Positions 55,756 through 64,000 of a stretch of 64,000 bases of DNA are shown here, one piece after another; the stretch's first letter is position 1, and every line of letters begins with the position of its first letter. Source of the stretch: Serratia sp. PL17 (GTDB taxonomy: Bacteria > Pseudomonadota > Gammaproteobacteria > Enterobacterales > Enterobacteriaceae); assembly GCF_017832355.1 (NCBI RefSeq), contig NZ_JAFIBY010000001.1, positions 620,001 through 684,000 of the forward strand. The letters are read 5' to 3'. The notes beneath the pieces are model-generated. The model saw only the letters and a program-made list of their open reading frames with translations, did no database searches and was not told the origin of the DNA. The translations under genes were made by a program, and so were the position numbers.

Positions 55756-56045
55756 TAAAAAATCCTCTCTGTCGTGACGGAAGGGCGATACTGCAAGCTT
55801 TGCCGCGATAACGGCAATGCCGTCCCTCAGGGTTCATTGAGCCCAATCGCTACCGTAAGGCAGGGATGTGGATTTCCACTTATGCGTTGCAGTTATAACA
55901 ACTAGCAACAATATGCTCCAGCATAACTTTGCCTTAACTTTCGCCATGGGTGTGAGCAATGTGTGCTCAGTATCGGAAATGGAGGGCCGCTCTGGCGTGG
56001 GAGAAATGATAGCGGTTCTGATGTACAGCGATATGACAGTGAAGG
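55756..56045. other. Intergenic region between the 75-aa gene and opgC
   Basis: About 290 nt. A plus-strand frame crosses it but has no ribosome site and no recognisable product. Nothing else seen. Confidence 0.3.
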
Positions 56046-56073
56046 GCCCGGTAAGCCGAAACGATTACCGGGC
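56046..56073 (-). terminator. Hairpin at the end of opgC
   Basis: GCCCGGTAA-N10-TTACCGGGC, perfect 9-bp stem 8 nt after the opgC stop on the minus strand; T tail weak. Confidence 0.6.
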
Positions 56074-56080
56074 GGTTGGC

Positions 56081-57211
56081 TTATTGCGGCTTACCGGAGA
56101 ACAGGAAACGAATCAGCGGAATGCGCTTGTGCAACTCATATAAGGCGAAGGCGCAGGAGAAGACAAACACCAATCCTGCCAGAAAACCCAGTAGGTTATT
56201 GTTGATATGCGGCGTCACAAAAGCGCCATATATCAGAGTCAGCGGATGGTGCACCAGATATATAAACAGCGATGCATTGACCAGATAAGTGATTCGTGGC
56301 GAATGATAGTTCAACAGGTTATGCCCGAATGAGAAAATCACGTTGGCCATCAGGATCCCCAACAGGGTTTTGATCAGCACTTCCAGCTCGAACATATAGC
56401 TACTGTGGGCCAGATACTTCTGATTCAGCATGTAGGCTATGAACAACAGCAGGGAGCCCAGCAGCGACCAGGCCGAAGGTTTGAGGAAAATCTCTTTAAG
56501 CCACACGTACTTAAATGCGTAAGCGCCAAGGATAAAGAACGGCAGGTAGAACATCGTCTCCATCACCACGAAATTGAACATGCCGTTGGACAGTAAATGA
56601 GGGGCGACAATTAAAATAATACGGTGCGCGGCCGAATAGCATAACGCATAAATAAGAAAGAACAGTGAGATGTTTCCTAATCCAGTCATTTTATTTATGG
56701 GATAGGGAATGACCTGCGTTTTTTGCGCCTTGATCTTTTTGAAAAGATAAAAACAGGCGGTGGTCAGTAATGACAGCGTTAATAAAAACCACAGGTGAGA
56801 AATCAGTTCCCAAACCGTTACATTTATTTTCTGGTAGAGCGAAAAGTTGTCCCAGCCGTTTAATTTATCGGTGAAATATTTCAGCATGAAAAATTGGGGA
56901 ACAGTTATTAACGGGATCGAGCTCAGTAATGGGATTGCGACGCGTTCCAGTCTGACCTTCAACCACTTATGGCGCTCATAGCGTTCATATAGCATGTAGG
57001 AGAAGTAGCCTGAAATCACGAAGAACACCTGCATGCGGAAGGCATGAATGAAGTCGTTCAGCACTGTCAGCGAGAATGAGGGCGTAGCGCTGTTTACTGC
57101 CCAGGCATGGCTTGAATAGATCAAGGAGAGATGAAAAGGGATGCCGAGCAACATCAAATAAGCCCGGATTGAATCGAGGAAAAACTCGCGTTGGTTGCTG
57201 CCGTTTGTCAT
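56081..57211 (-). CDS. opgC: Glucans biosynthesis succinyltransferase OpgC
   Basis: A 376-aa acyltransferase-3 membrane protein with about ten helices, matching E. coli OpgC (385 aa) through [37 protein letters not shown] and [15 protein letters not shown]. It transfers succinyl groups to periplasmic glucans. It is divergent to opgGH with 220 nt between, the standard enterobacterial layout. Confidence 0.95.
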   Translation of the reverse strand: MTNGSNQREFFLDSIRAYLMLLGIPFHLSLIYSSHAWAVNSATPSFSLTVLNDFIHAFRMQVFFVISGYFSYMLYERYERHKWLKVRLERVAIPLLSSIPLITVPQFFMLKYFTDKLNGWDNFSLYQKINVTVWELISHLWFLLTLSLLTTACFYLFKKIKAQKTQVIPYPINKMTGLGNISLFFLIYALCYSAAHRIILIVAPHLLSNGMFNFVVMETMFYLPFFILGAYAFKYVWLKEIFLKPSAWSLLGSLLLFIAYMLNQKYLAHSSYMFELEVLIKTLLGILMANVIFSFGHNLLNYHSPRITYLVNASLFIYLVHHPLTLIYGAFVTPHINNNLLGFLAGLVFVFSCAFALYELHKRIPLIRFLFSGKPQ

Positions 57212-57431
57212 ATGTTACCGCTGGTGATTTTATCGAGAGGTCATTAACACGCTTAATAAGTCGGCAATGGTTAAATCGCAATCCCAAACCCTACTATACC
57301 GTTTCACATTTTTCCATAGCGTCTTGTTGCGCGGCTTGCTACGCTGGTGTTTAGTCAGCTGCTTAAACAATGAGCCATAAACATGAACCATCCATTTATC
57401 ATGTTGTCGGAAAGCTGAATAATCCATTAAT

Positions 57432-59039
57432 ATGGATTTAAATGATTTGAGCACACGAATAGGGGGGGATGTGCTAGTTAATATATTATCCAAAAAGCCA
57501 CGCGCCGCGAGCGTACGTTGGTTAGGTGCGACCGTTTTGTTCACGCTGTTTACTTCGCAAGCATGGGCTTTTTCTATCGATGATGTTGCCAAGCAGGCGC
57601 AGGATCTGGCAGGGAAAGGCTTTGAGGCTCCGAAGAGCAACCTTCCTTCTCAATTCCGTGAGATGAAATTCGCGGATTACCAGCAGATTCAGTTCAACCA
57701 CGATAAAGCCTATTGGAACAAACTGAAAACCCCTTTCAAGCTTGAGTTTTATCATCAGGGGATGTACTTCGACACGCCGGTGAAAATCAACGAAGTCACC
57801 GCAACAAGTGTAAAAGAGATCAAGTACAGCCCTGACTACTTCAACTTTGGTTCGGTGAAGCACGATCCGGATTCTGTGAAAAACCTTGGCTTTGCTGGTT
57901 TCAAGGTGATTTACCCGATCAACAGTGCAGACAAGAACGACGAAATTATGAGCCTGCTGGGCGCGAGTTACTTCCGCGTGGTGGGTAAAGGGCAGGTGTA
58001 CGGGCTGTCAGCGCGTGGCTTGGCGATTGATACTGCGCTCCCTTCTGGCGAAGAGTTCCCGCGTTTCCGCGAATTCTGGGTCGAACGTCCTAAGCAAGGC
58101 GACAAGCATCTGGTGATTTACGCGCTGTTGGATTCGCCGCGTGCCACCGGGGCTTACCGTTTTGTGGTCTATCCGGGCCGCGATACCACTGTGGACGTCG
58201 AGTCTAAAGTGTTCCTGCGCGACAAGGTCGGCAAGCTGGGCATGGCACCGCTAACCAGTATGTACCTGTTCGGGCCAAGTCAGCCGTCGCCAACCCTGAA
58301 CTACCGTCCGGCATTGCATGACTCCAATGGTTTGTCGATCCATGCGGGTAATGGCGAATGGATCTGGCGTCCGCTGAATAATCCGAAGCACCTGTCAGTC
58401 AGCACTTATCAGGTCGAAAATCCTAAAGGTTTCGGTCTGCTGCAGCGTGGTCGCAATTTCAAGGATTACGAAGATCTGGACGATCGTTACGATCTGCGTC
58501 CAAGTGCCTGGATTGAGCCGCGCGGTGACTGGGGCAAGGGTAAAGTTGAGCTGGTGGAAATCCCAACGGCGGACGAAACCAATGACAACATTGTTGCCTT
58601 CTGGACGCCGGACGTCTTACCGGACGCTAAAACAGCGTTGACCCTGAGCTATCGTCTGCATTTCACGCGTGATGAAGACAAACTGCATTCGCAGGACATT
58701 GCGTATGTTAGCCAAACCATGCGTTCTACCGGTGACGTGAAACAGTCCAACCTGATTCGTGAACCCGATGGTAGCGTGGCCTTCCTGGTTGACTTCGTTG
58801 GCCCAGTGCTGAAAGGCCTGGACGGCGCTACACCGGTTGCCGCTCAAGTGAGTATCGGCGATAACGGGGAAATGGTAGAAAACAATGTCCGCTATAACCC
58901 AGTGACCAAAGGCTGGCGTTTGACGCTGCGTCTGAAAGTTAAAGACGACAAAAAGCCGGTAGAAATGCGCGCAGCGCTGGTCAATGGTGATAAGACCCTG
59001 TCTGAAACCTGGAGCTATCAGCTACCTGCCAATGAATAA
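57432..59039 (+). CDS. opgG: Periplasmic glucans biosynthesis protein OpgG
   Basis: A 535-aa protein that is colinear with E. coli OpgG (511 aa) from [19 protein letters not shown] to the C-terminal [14 protein letters not shown] signal peptide is cut after TSQAWA. The extra N-terminal residues mean the true start could be GTG 57471, which has AGGGGGG upstream; ATG 57432 is the longer choice. It is periplasmic and branches or finishes the beta-1,2-glucan backbone made by OpgH. Overlaps opgH by 8 nt. Confidence 0.95.
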   Translation: MDLNDLSTRIGGDVLVNILSKKPRAASVRWLGATVLFTLFTSQAWAFSIDDVAKQAQDLAGKGFEAPKSNLPSQFREMKFADYQQIQFNHDKAYWNKLKTPFKLEFYHQGMYFDTPVKINEVTATSVKEIKYSPDYFNFGSVKHDPDSVKNLGFAGFKVIYPINSADKNDEIMSLLGASYFRVVGKGQVYGLSARGLAIDTALPSGEEFPRFREFWVERPKQGDKHLVIYALLDSPRATGAYRFVVYPGRDTTVDVESKVFLRDKVGKLGMAPLTSMYLFGPSQPSPTLNYRPALHDSNGLSIHAGNGEWIWRPLNNPKHLSVSTYQVENPKGFGLLQRGRNFKDYEDLDDRYDLRPSAWIEPRGDWGKGKVELVEIPTADETNDNIVAFWTPDVLPDAKTALTLSYRLHFTRDEDKLHSQDIAYVSQTMRSTGDVKQSNLIREPDGSVAFLVDFVGPVLKGLDGATPVAAQVSIGDNGEMVENNVRYNPVTKGWRLTLRLKVKDDKKPVEMRAALVNGDKTLSETWSYQLPANE

Positions 59040-61593
59040 GCCTACTCAACGTGCCCAGGATTATCTTGCGGCAATGCCTCTGACCGCTGAGCGGTCAGAG
59101 GCGCTTAAACCACAACCGGGTGCGGATGACGCTCAGGCACTGGAGGCGCTCCATCGTAAGATGGGCGCTACCGATGCCAACGTTGATACGCTGTCGGCGG
59201 ATGACGTGGCGTTGGCCTCGGTCAAGGCGCGTATTGAAAGCGCCTGGCCGGATGCGGTCCGCGACGACGATTTTGATACCGATGTGGAAGGGCGCAGCAT
59301 TCTTAAGGCCACGCCGCCGATTAAACGTACCAGTATGTTCCCCGAAGCGTGGCGCACGAATCCAGTGGCGCGTTTTTGGGATTCTCTGTTAGGTCGTACG
59401 CCGCACAATCGTCACGCGACCAAGGAAGAGGCCGACGCAGAAAACCGCTGGCGTGTGGTGGGGTCTATGCGCCGTTATGTGCTGTTGGTACTGATGCTGG
59501 TGCAGACCGGTATCGCCACGTGGTACATGAAAACCATCTTGCCGTATCAGGGCTGGGCGTTGATCGATCCAATGGCCATGTGGGATCAGGACCTGATGCA
59601 GTCAGTATTGCAACTGCTGCCTTATGTGCTGCAAACCGGCATTTTGATCCTGTTCGCTATTTTGTTCTGCTGGGTTTCTGCGGGGTTCTGGACTGCGCTG
59701 ATGGGCTTCTTGCAGTTGCTGATCGGCAAAGACAAATACAGTATCTCCTCCACCATCAAGGGCGATGAGCCAATCAACCCGGCGCACCGTACCGCCTTGA
59801 TTATGCCGATCTGTAACGAGGACGTCGAACGTGTGTTCGCCGGCCTGCGTGCGACCTATGAGTCCGTTGCCGCCACCGGTCAGCTCGAACATTTTGATAT
59901 CTACGTGCTGAGCGACAGCTACGACCCGGATATCTGCATGGCGGAACAGAAAGCCTGGATGGAACTGTGCCGTGACGTAGACGGCCATGGTCGTATCTTC
60001 TACCGCCGCCGCCGCCGCCGTGTGAAACGCAAAAGCGGTAACATCGACGATTTCTGTCGTCGCTGGGGCGGTGAGTACAGCTACATGGTGATTCTGGACG
60101 CTGACAGCGTGATGAGCGGTGAGTGTTTGACCGGTCTGGTACGCTTGATGGAAGCTAACCCGAACGCCGGTATTATCCAGTCTGCGCCGAAAGCGTCGGG
60201 CATGGATACGCTGTACGCTCGGGTGCAACAGTTTGCTACCCGGGTTTACGGACCGCTGTTTACGGCAGGCCTGCATTTTTGGCAGTTGGGTGAATCTCAC
60301 TACTGGGGTCATAACGCGATTATCCGCGTGAAGCCGTTTATTGAGCACTGTGCGTTGGCACCGTTGCCGGGTGAAGGCTCTTTCGCCGGTTCTATCTTGT
60401 CGCATGACTTTGTAGAAGCTGCGCTGATGCGCCGTGCCGGTTGGGGAGTGTGGATCGCTTATGATCTGCCGGGCAGCTATGAAGAATTGCCGCCAAACCT
60501 GCTGGATGAACTGAAACGTGACCGCCGCTGGTGCCACGGCAACCTGATGAACTTCCGTCTGTTCCTGGTCAAAGGCATGCACCCGGTACACCGTGCAGTG
60601 TTCTTGACTGGCGTGATGTCCTATTTGTCGGCACCGCTATGGTTTATGTTCCTGGCCTTATCTACCGCATTGCAGGTGGTGCATACCCTGATGGAGCCGC
60701 AGTACTTCCTGCAGCCACGTCAGCTGTTCCCGGTATGGCCGCAGTGGCGTCCTGAACTGGCGATCGCCCTGTTCTCTACCACGCTGGTGCTGTTATTCTT
60801 GCCTAAGTTGCTCAGTATCGTGCTGATTTGGGCTAAAGGGGCCAAGGAATACGGCGGTGGTGTACGTCTGTTCCTGTCAATGCTGTTGGAAATGCTGTTC
60901 TCGGTATTGCTGGCGCCCGTACGTATGCTGTTCCATACCGTGTTTGTGGTCAGTGCCTTCCTCGGTTGGGAAGTGGTGTGGAACTCGCCGCAACGTGACG
61001 ATGATGACACGCCATGGAGCGAAGCCTTTAAACGTCATGGTTCACAGATGCTGCTCGGTCTGGTCTGGGCTGGCGGTATGGCTTGGCTTGATCTGCGTTT
61101 CCTGTGGTGGTTGTCGCCGATTGTCTTCTCCCTGATCTTGTCACCGATCGTTTCGGCTTTGTCGAGCCGAGCAACCTTGGGTATCAAGAGTAAGCGTGCC
61201 AAGCTGTTCCTGATCCCAGAAGAGTACTCGCCGCCGCGCGAACTGCTGGCGACGGAAGCGTATCTGCAGCTTAACCGTGAACGTGCGCTGGCGAATGGCT
61301 TTATGCATGCCGTGGTTAACCCGTCATTTAACGCGTTGGCGGCTGCGCTGGCGACCGCGCGTCACCACTTGCGCGGTGCTATCGAGCGCAATCGTGAAGA
61401 ACGGGTGAATGAGGCATTGCAACTGGGGCCAGAGAAATTGGTGAAGGGCAAACGCCTGGAGCTGCTAAGCGACCCTGTTGCCCTGTCGCGGTTGCATCAA
61501 CGTGTCTGGTTGTTGCCGGAGGGTGTCGCCTGGCGTGAACACTATCAGCAATTGCCACACAACGAAAAAGCTCATCCGGTTGGCCAGCGTTAA
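59032..61593 (+). CDS. opgH: Glucosyltransferase OpgH
   Basis: 853 aa from ATG 59032 (E. coli 847), overlapping the opgG stop. Inner-membrane GT2 enzyme with about eight helices; catalytic motifs [36 protein letters not shown] and RDRRWCHGN are in order. It polymerises UDP-glucose into osmoregulated periplasmic glucans and, in E. coli, also senses UDP-glucose to delay FtsZ assembly through its N-terminal domain. A strong terminator follows. Confidence 0.96.
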   Translation: MNKPTQRAQDYLAAMPLTAERSEALKPQPGADDAQALEALHRKMGATDANVDTLSADDVALASVKARIESAWPDAVRDDDFDTDVEGRSILKATPPIKRTSMFPEAWRTNPVARFWDSLLGRTPHNRHATKEEADAENRWRVVGSMRRYVLLVLMLVQTGIATWYMKTILPYQGWALIDPMAMWDQDLMQSVLQLLPYVLQTGILILFAILFCWVSAGFWTALMGFLQLLIGKDKYSISSTIKGDEPINPAHRTALIMPICNEDVERVFAGLRATYESVAATGQLEHFDIYVLSDSYDPDICMAEQKAWMELCRDVDGHGRIFYRRRRRRVKRKSGNIDDFCRRWGGEYSYMVILDADSVMSGECLTGLVRLMEANPNAGIIQSAPKASGMDTLYARVQQFATRVYGPLFTAGLHFWQLGESHYWGHNAIIRVKPFIEHCALAPLPGEGSFAGSILSHDFVEAALMRRAGWGVWIAYDLPGSYEELPPNLLDELKRDRRWCHGNLMNFRLFLVKGMHPVHRAVFLTGVMSYLSAPLWFMFLALSTALQVVHTLMEPQYFLQPRQLFPVWPQWRPELAIALFSTTLVLLFLPKLLSIVLIWAKGAKEYGGGVRLFLSMLLEMLFSVLLAPVRMLFHTVFVVSAFLGWEVVWNSPQRDDDDTPWSEAFKRHGSQMLLGLVWAGGMAWLDLRFLWWLSPIVFSLILSPIVSALSSRATLGIKSKRAKLFLIPEEYSPPRELLATEAYLQLNRERALANGFMHAVVNPSFNALAAALATARHHLRGAIERNREERVNEALQLGPEKLVKGKRLELLSDPVALSRLHQRVWLLPEGVAWREHYQQLPHNEKAHPVGQR

Positions 61594-61612
61594 ACGCTGA
61601 ATCGGCTGTCTC

Positions 61613-61649
61613 AACGGGGAATACGCATAGCGTGTTCCCCGTTTTTTTT
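61613..61649 (+). terminator. opgGH terminator
   Basis: A 14-bp stem AACGGGGAATACGC/GCGTGTTCCCCGTT with a 3-nt loop and T8, 20 nt after the opgH stop. Confidence 0.92.
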
Positions 61650-61752
61650 GGCTTGTCGCTGACGTAATGCTGATAATCTGAAAGGCAAAAACTATGTTAA
61701 AATTTGCTCCGGGCGTTGTTTATTTTCGGAACAACCAGGTCTAAGAGTCAAT

Positions 61753-62001
61753 GTGGTGAATCTCTCTTCTTTTCTTCGGGTGGCATTATTGGCAACGGGT
61801 GTGACGCTGTTAAGCGGCTGCGGCAGTATTATCAGCCGCACAGTACCGGGCGCCGGGCACGGCCATCAATACTACCCGGGTGTGCAATGGGATCTGCGCG
61901 ATACGCCCTGGCGCTATGTCACGGTGATCGATGTGCCGCTGTCGATGGTGGTGGACACCTTTATGCTGCCGTTTGATGCACAGCACGGGCCTTACGAATA
62001 A
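61753..62001 (+). CDS. yceK: YceK/YidQ family lipoprotein
   Basis: 82 aa with lipobox LLSGC (Cys about 23) and the family body GSIISRTVPGAGHGHQYYPG, then YVTVIDVPLSMVVDTFMLPF. This is near-identical in pattern to E. coli YceK, which also lies beside opgGH and msyB. Two adjacent GTGs (61753, 61756) are possible starts. Outer-membrane lipoprotein, function unknown. Confidence 0.92.
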   Translation: MVNLSSFLRVALLATGVTLLSGCGSIISRTVPGAGHGHQYYPGVQWDLRDTPWRYVTVIDVPLSMVVDTFMLPFDAQHGPYE

Positions 62002-62003
62002 GG

Positions 62004-62552
62004 TTAGCTTTGAGTGGCAAACACCAACAGTTGATACCCTTGCCGGCCGCACTGGAATGGGGCCAGCACCGTCATTTTTAATCCCTGCTGATGAGCCGCC
62101 AACGAGTGCGGGTTGTTGTCGTCAATAAACAGGGCGCCCACATCAAATCTCTCACGGGTGTGCGTTTTGACGGCGGCGAACAACTGCTTCAGTACACCTT
62201 TGCCACGCCAGGCGGTATTCAGGCACACCGGGCCGTACATAAATACCCGCTGTTCACTCAACGGTCGTCCGTTGAAGGACTCGCCGGCAAGTTTTTCCAG
62301 CATTGCATCCACTACCGGCGGTCGCGGCTGTGCGTCCGTGGTCATCAGACAGACAAAACCGGCCAACGCCCGATCTTCAACCGCGACCAGAATACCGAGC
62401 CCCTGGTTAATGCGCGCCAATTGCGCTTCGTTCATGTTAGAAACAATAAAACCCTGACGCTTTTGGCTGTCGCTTAAATTGGCCGGGATATTTTGTGTTT
62501 GCAGCTGCAGAATGGCGGGGTAATCTTCGGGGCGTGCCTGACGGATAATCAT
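62004..62552 (-). CDS. GNAT-family N-acetyltransferase
   Basis: A 182-aa acetyltransferase with the N-terminal MIIRQARPEDYPAILQLQ and an acetyl-CoA-binding segment around NTAWRGKGVLKQLFAAV (about 112-128). Substrate unknown; it converges with yceK, 2 nt apart. ATG at 62552 follows AGAGGCATT. Confidence 0.88.
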   Translation of the reverse strand: MIIRQARPEDYPAILQLQTQNIPANLSDSQKRQGFIVSNMNEAQLARINQGLGILVAVEDRALAGFVCLMTTDAQPRPPVVDAMLEKLAGESFNGRPLSEQRVFMYGPVCLNTAWRGKGVLKQLFAAVKTHTRERFDVGALFIDDNNPHSLAAHQQGLKMTVLAPFQCGRQGYQLLVFATQS

Positions 62553-62615
62553 AATGCCTCTTTGAAAATTATGGGGATTATGGGCGGGATTTTGCTTGCT
62601 CCCGCCCGTTATTAT

Positions 62616-62993
62616 TCAACGTTCGTCCCACTCATCGGCCGCGGTCTGGCCCTCTTCGGTATCCAAGGGTGGGTCGAGTTGGAAATCACCTTCTTCCCAC
62701 TCGTGCAGCGTATTTTCGTCTATCCATTCGGCGCTAATCTCGACTTCGTCATAATCACCGTCAAAAATGGCTTGGGCAGCGGCACCACTGCGTAATGTCA
62801 GACATTCAACCGATTCGCCTTCTTGCTCGAAAAACTCGGCCTGCCACATGGTCTCACCATCCAACATCACGTATTTTTGCAGATTGAACTGCTGCGGTAC
62901 CGGGGGTTCATCATCGTCTCCCCCTTCTGCTGATTCAATAAATTCCTCGCGTGCTGCTTCAATCGCGTCTTCCAGGGTTGCATACAGGCTCAT
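62616..62993 (-). CDS. msyB: Acidic protein MsyB
   Basis: 125 aa from ATG 62993 (GGGAGAAGAAT upstream), similar in length to E. coli MsyB (124 aa) and sharing its C-terminus (ENTLHEWEEGDFQLDPPLDT). It is very acidic. In E. coli high-copy msyB suppresses protein-export (secY, secA) mutations. Lies 63 nt before the GNAT gene on the same strand. Confidence 0.95.
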   Translation of the reverse strand: MSLYATLEDAIEAAREEFIESAEGGDDDEPPVPQQFNLQKYVMLDGETMWQAEFFEQEGESVECLTLRSGAAAQAIFDGDYDEVEISAEWIDENTLHEWEEGDFQLDPPLDTEEGQTAADEWDER

Positions 62994-63200
62994 ATTCTTC
63001 TCCCGTCCCATGAGGTTAATAAAGGATCTTTAAGGGCGCAACGCGCCATGGCTAACATCAGAATTAATTGTTGCCGCACTGGCGCAGGATGCAAATTTTT
63101 TATTGTCCGTTTTGCGACGAAGGTTGTCCGCTGAGCTGGAGCAGGGGATCACCCGGCGGGAAATAATACGCTATTGCTTATGACAGCCCAGGAGATCGCC

Positions 63201-64000
63201 ATGTTAACCAATCCATCAATCAAATATCGCCCATTCCCTCCGGTGACGTTACCTGACCGCCAATGGCCAGGGCGTACCTTGCAGCAGGCTCCCCGCTGGT
63301 GCTCCAGCGATCTGCGTGACGGCAATCAGGCGCTGGCGGAACCCATGGATAATGTTCGCAAACGCCAGTTCTACCAGTTGTTGTTGGCGTGTGGGTTCAA
63401 AGAGATTGAGGTGGCATTTCCTTCTGCGTCACAAACGGATTTTGATTTTGTCCGTTCGTTGATTGATGAACGACTGATCCCGGATGACGTCAATATTCAG
63501 GTACTGACTCAGTCACGAGATGATCTGATTGATCGAACTTTTGAGGCACTGCGTGGCATCCCGCGCGCCATCGTTCATTTATATAACGCTACTGCGCCGA
63601 TGTTCCGCGACATTGTGTTCAAGCAGGACAAGGCGGCGACGGTTGCGCTGGCGGTGAACGGTGCACTGCGCATCCGCCAGCAGTGCGAGCTGCAGCCGGA
63701 AACGGCCTGGTCTTTTGAGTATTCGCCGGAAACGTTTTGTTTTACCGAGCTGGAGTTTGCGCTGGAGATTTGTGAAGCGGTTGCTGATGTGTGGCAGCCT
63801 GGCCCAGGGCGGCCCATGATTATCAACCTGCCGGCCACGGTCGAAGTGAGTACGCCGAATGTTTACGCCGATCAGATTGAGTGGTTTTGTCGTCGCTTCA
63901 GTCAGCGTAACAGCGTGACCATCAGCGTGCATCCGCATAACGATCGGGGGACGGGGGTGGCCTGCGCCGAACTGGCGATGCTGGCCGGTGCCGATCGGGT
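63201..64000 (+). CDS. leuA: Class II 2-isopropylmalate synthase, C-terminus beyond window
   Basis: The frame opens at ATG 63201 (AGGAGATCGCC) and stays open to the window end (266 codons). The start [20 protein letters not shown] and [18 protein letters not shown] are those of the fungal/actinobacterial class II LeuA (about 560 aa), not of the 520-aa LeuA of the E. coli leu operon. DLRDGNQ holds the metal-binding Asp; [11 protein letters not shown] holds the two His ligands. It condenses acetyl-CoA and 2-oxoisovalerate in leucine synthesis. The rest of the gene is not visible. Confidence 0.9.
   Translation, partial: MLTNPSIKYRPFPPVTLPDRQWPGRTLQQAPRWCSSDLRDGNQALAEPMDNVRKRQFYQLLLACGFKEIEVAFPSASQTDFDFVRSLIDERLIPDDVNIQVLTQSRDDLIDRTFEALRGIPRAIVHLYNATAPMFRDIVFKQDKAATVALAVNGALRIRQQCELQPETAWSFEYSPETFCFTELEFALEICEAVADVWQPGPGRPMIINLPATVEVSTPNVYADQIEWFCRRFSQRNSVTISVHPHNDRGTGVACAELAMLAGADR

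Noticed and set aside
55868-56143. Plus-strand 91-codon frame between the 75-aa gene and opgC
   Set aside because: It has no ribosome site, runs into the 3' end of opgC on the other strand and its product has no recognisable features.

Overview
The window looks like a chromosomal segment of a Serratia-type bacterium (Enterobacterales, Yersiniaceae). Many core genes are close relatives of E. coli proteins (CycA, UvrY, UvrC, PgsA, ProP, OpgG/H/C, MsyB, YceK, GlpM, CvrA), and uvrY-uvrC-pgsA-tRNA-Gly-Cys-Leu has the E. coli order. Mixed in are accessory catabolic loci common in soil- or plant-associated Serratia. The genus is inferred from gene content; no 16S or other marker is present.

Layout. 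1-4.9 kb: a cut-off unknown gene, wrbA, a LysE-type exporter with a divergent LysR regulator, two XRE regulators and an EamA exporter. 4.9-11 kb: the pyrimidine-degrading rut operon (rutABCDFG, no rutE) with divergent rutR; the intergenic region carries a near-consensus sigma-54 promoter, a RutR operator and an NtrC-like site. 11-15.7 kb: cycA, tRNA-Lys(CTT), cho, two lipoproteins (one a stand-alone TolA domain III) and a DedA protein. 15.7-20.9 kb: two MFS transporters, a small monooxygenase, a LuxR-type quorum-sensing regulator without a luxI, and uspF. 20.9-31 kb: a complete trans-4-hydroxyproline catabolic locus, namely epimerase, three-subunit D-hydroxyproline dehydrogenase, deaminase, 2-oxoglutarate-semialdehyde dehydrogenase, permease, a cyclic-imine reductase candidate and an AraC regulator. 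31-33.1 kb: AT-rich accessory patch with small lipoproteins and a KilAC-like orphan. 33.1-38.2 kb: glpM, yecF, uvrY, uvrC, pgsA and three tRNAs. 38.2-39.2 kb: small lipoprotein and a YmgB-like gene coupled to a 36-aa peptide. 39.4-44.5 kb: a lactose/cellobiose-family PTS with GH4 phospho-glucosidase and an unusual RpiR regulator with three tandem HTH units. 44.5-51.3 kb: proP and a macA-macB-outer-membrane-factor operon. 51.4-53.4 kb: a tRNA-like gene with a greatly enlarged anticodon arm, an IraP-like gene, ylaC and several tiny genes. 53.5-64 kb: cvrA, opgC, opgGH, yceK, a GNAT enzyme, msyB and the start of a class II leuA.

The most unusual items are the tRNA-like gene at 51455-51549 (perfect acceptor, D and T arms, encoded CCA and a good promoter, but 27 nt where a 7-nt anticodon loop should be), the triple-HTH RpiR regulator with a DNA-level internal repeat, the lipoprotein-anchored TolA domain III, and several unannotated-size membrane peptides. 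No CRISPR array, insertion sequence or complete prophage was seen.
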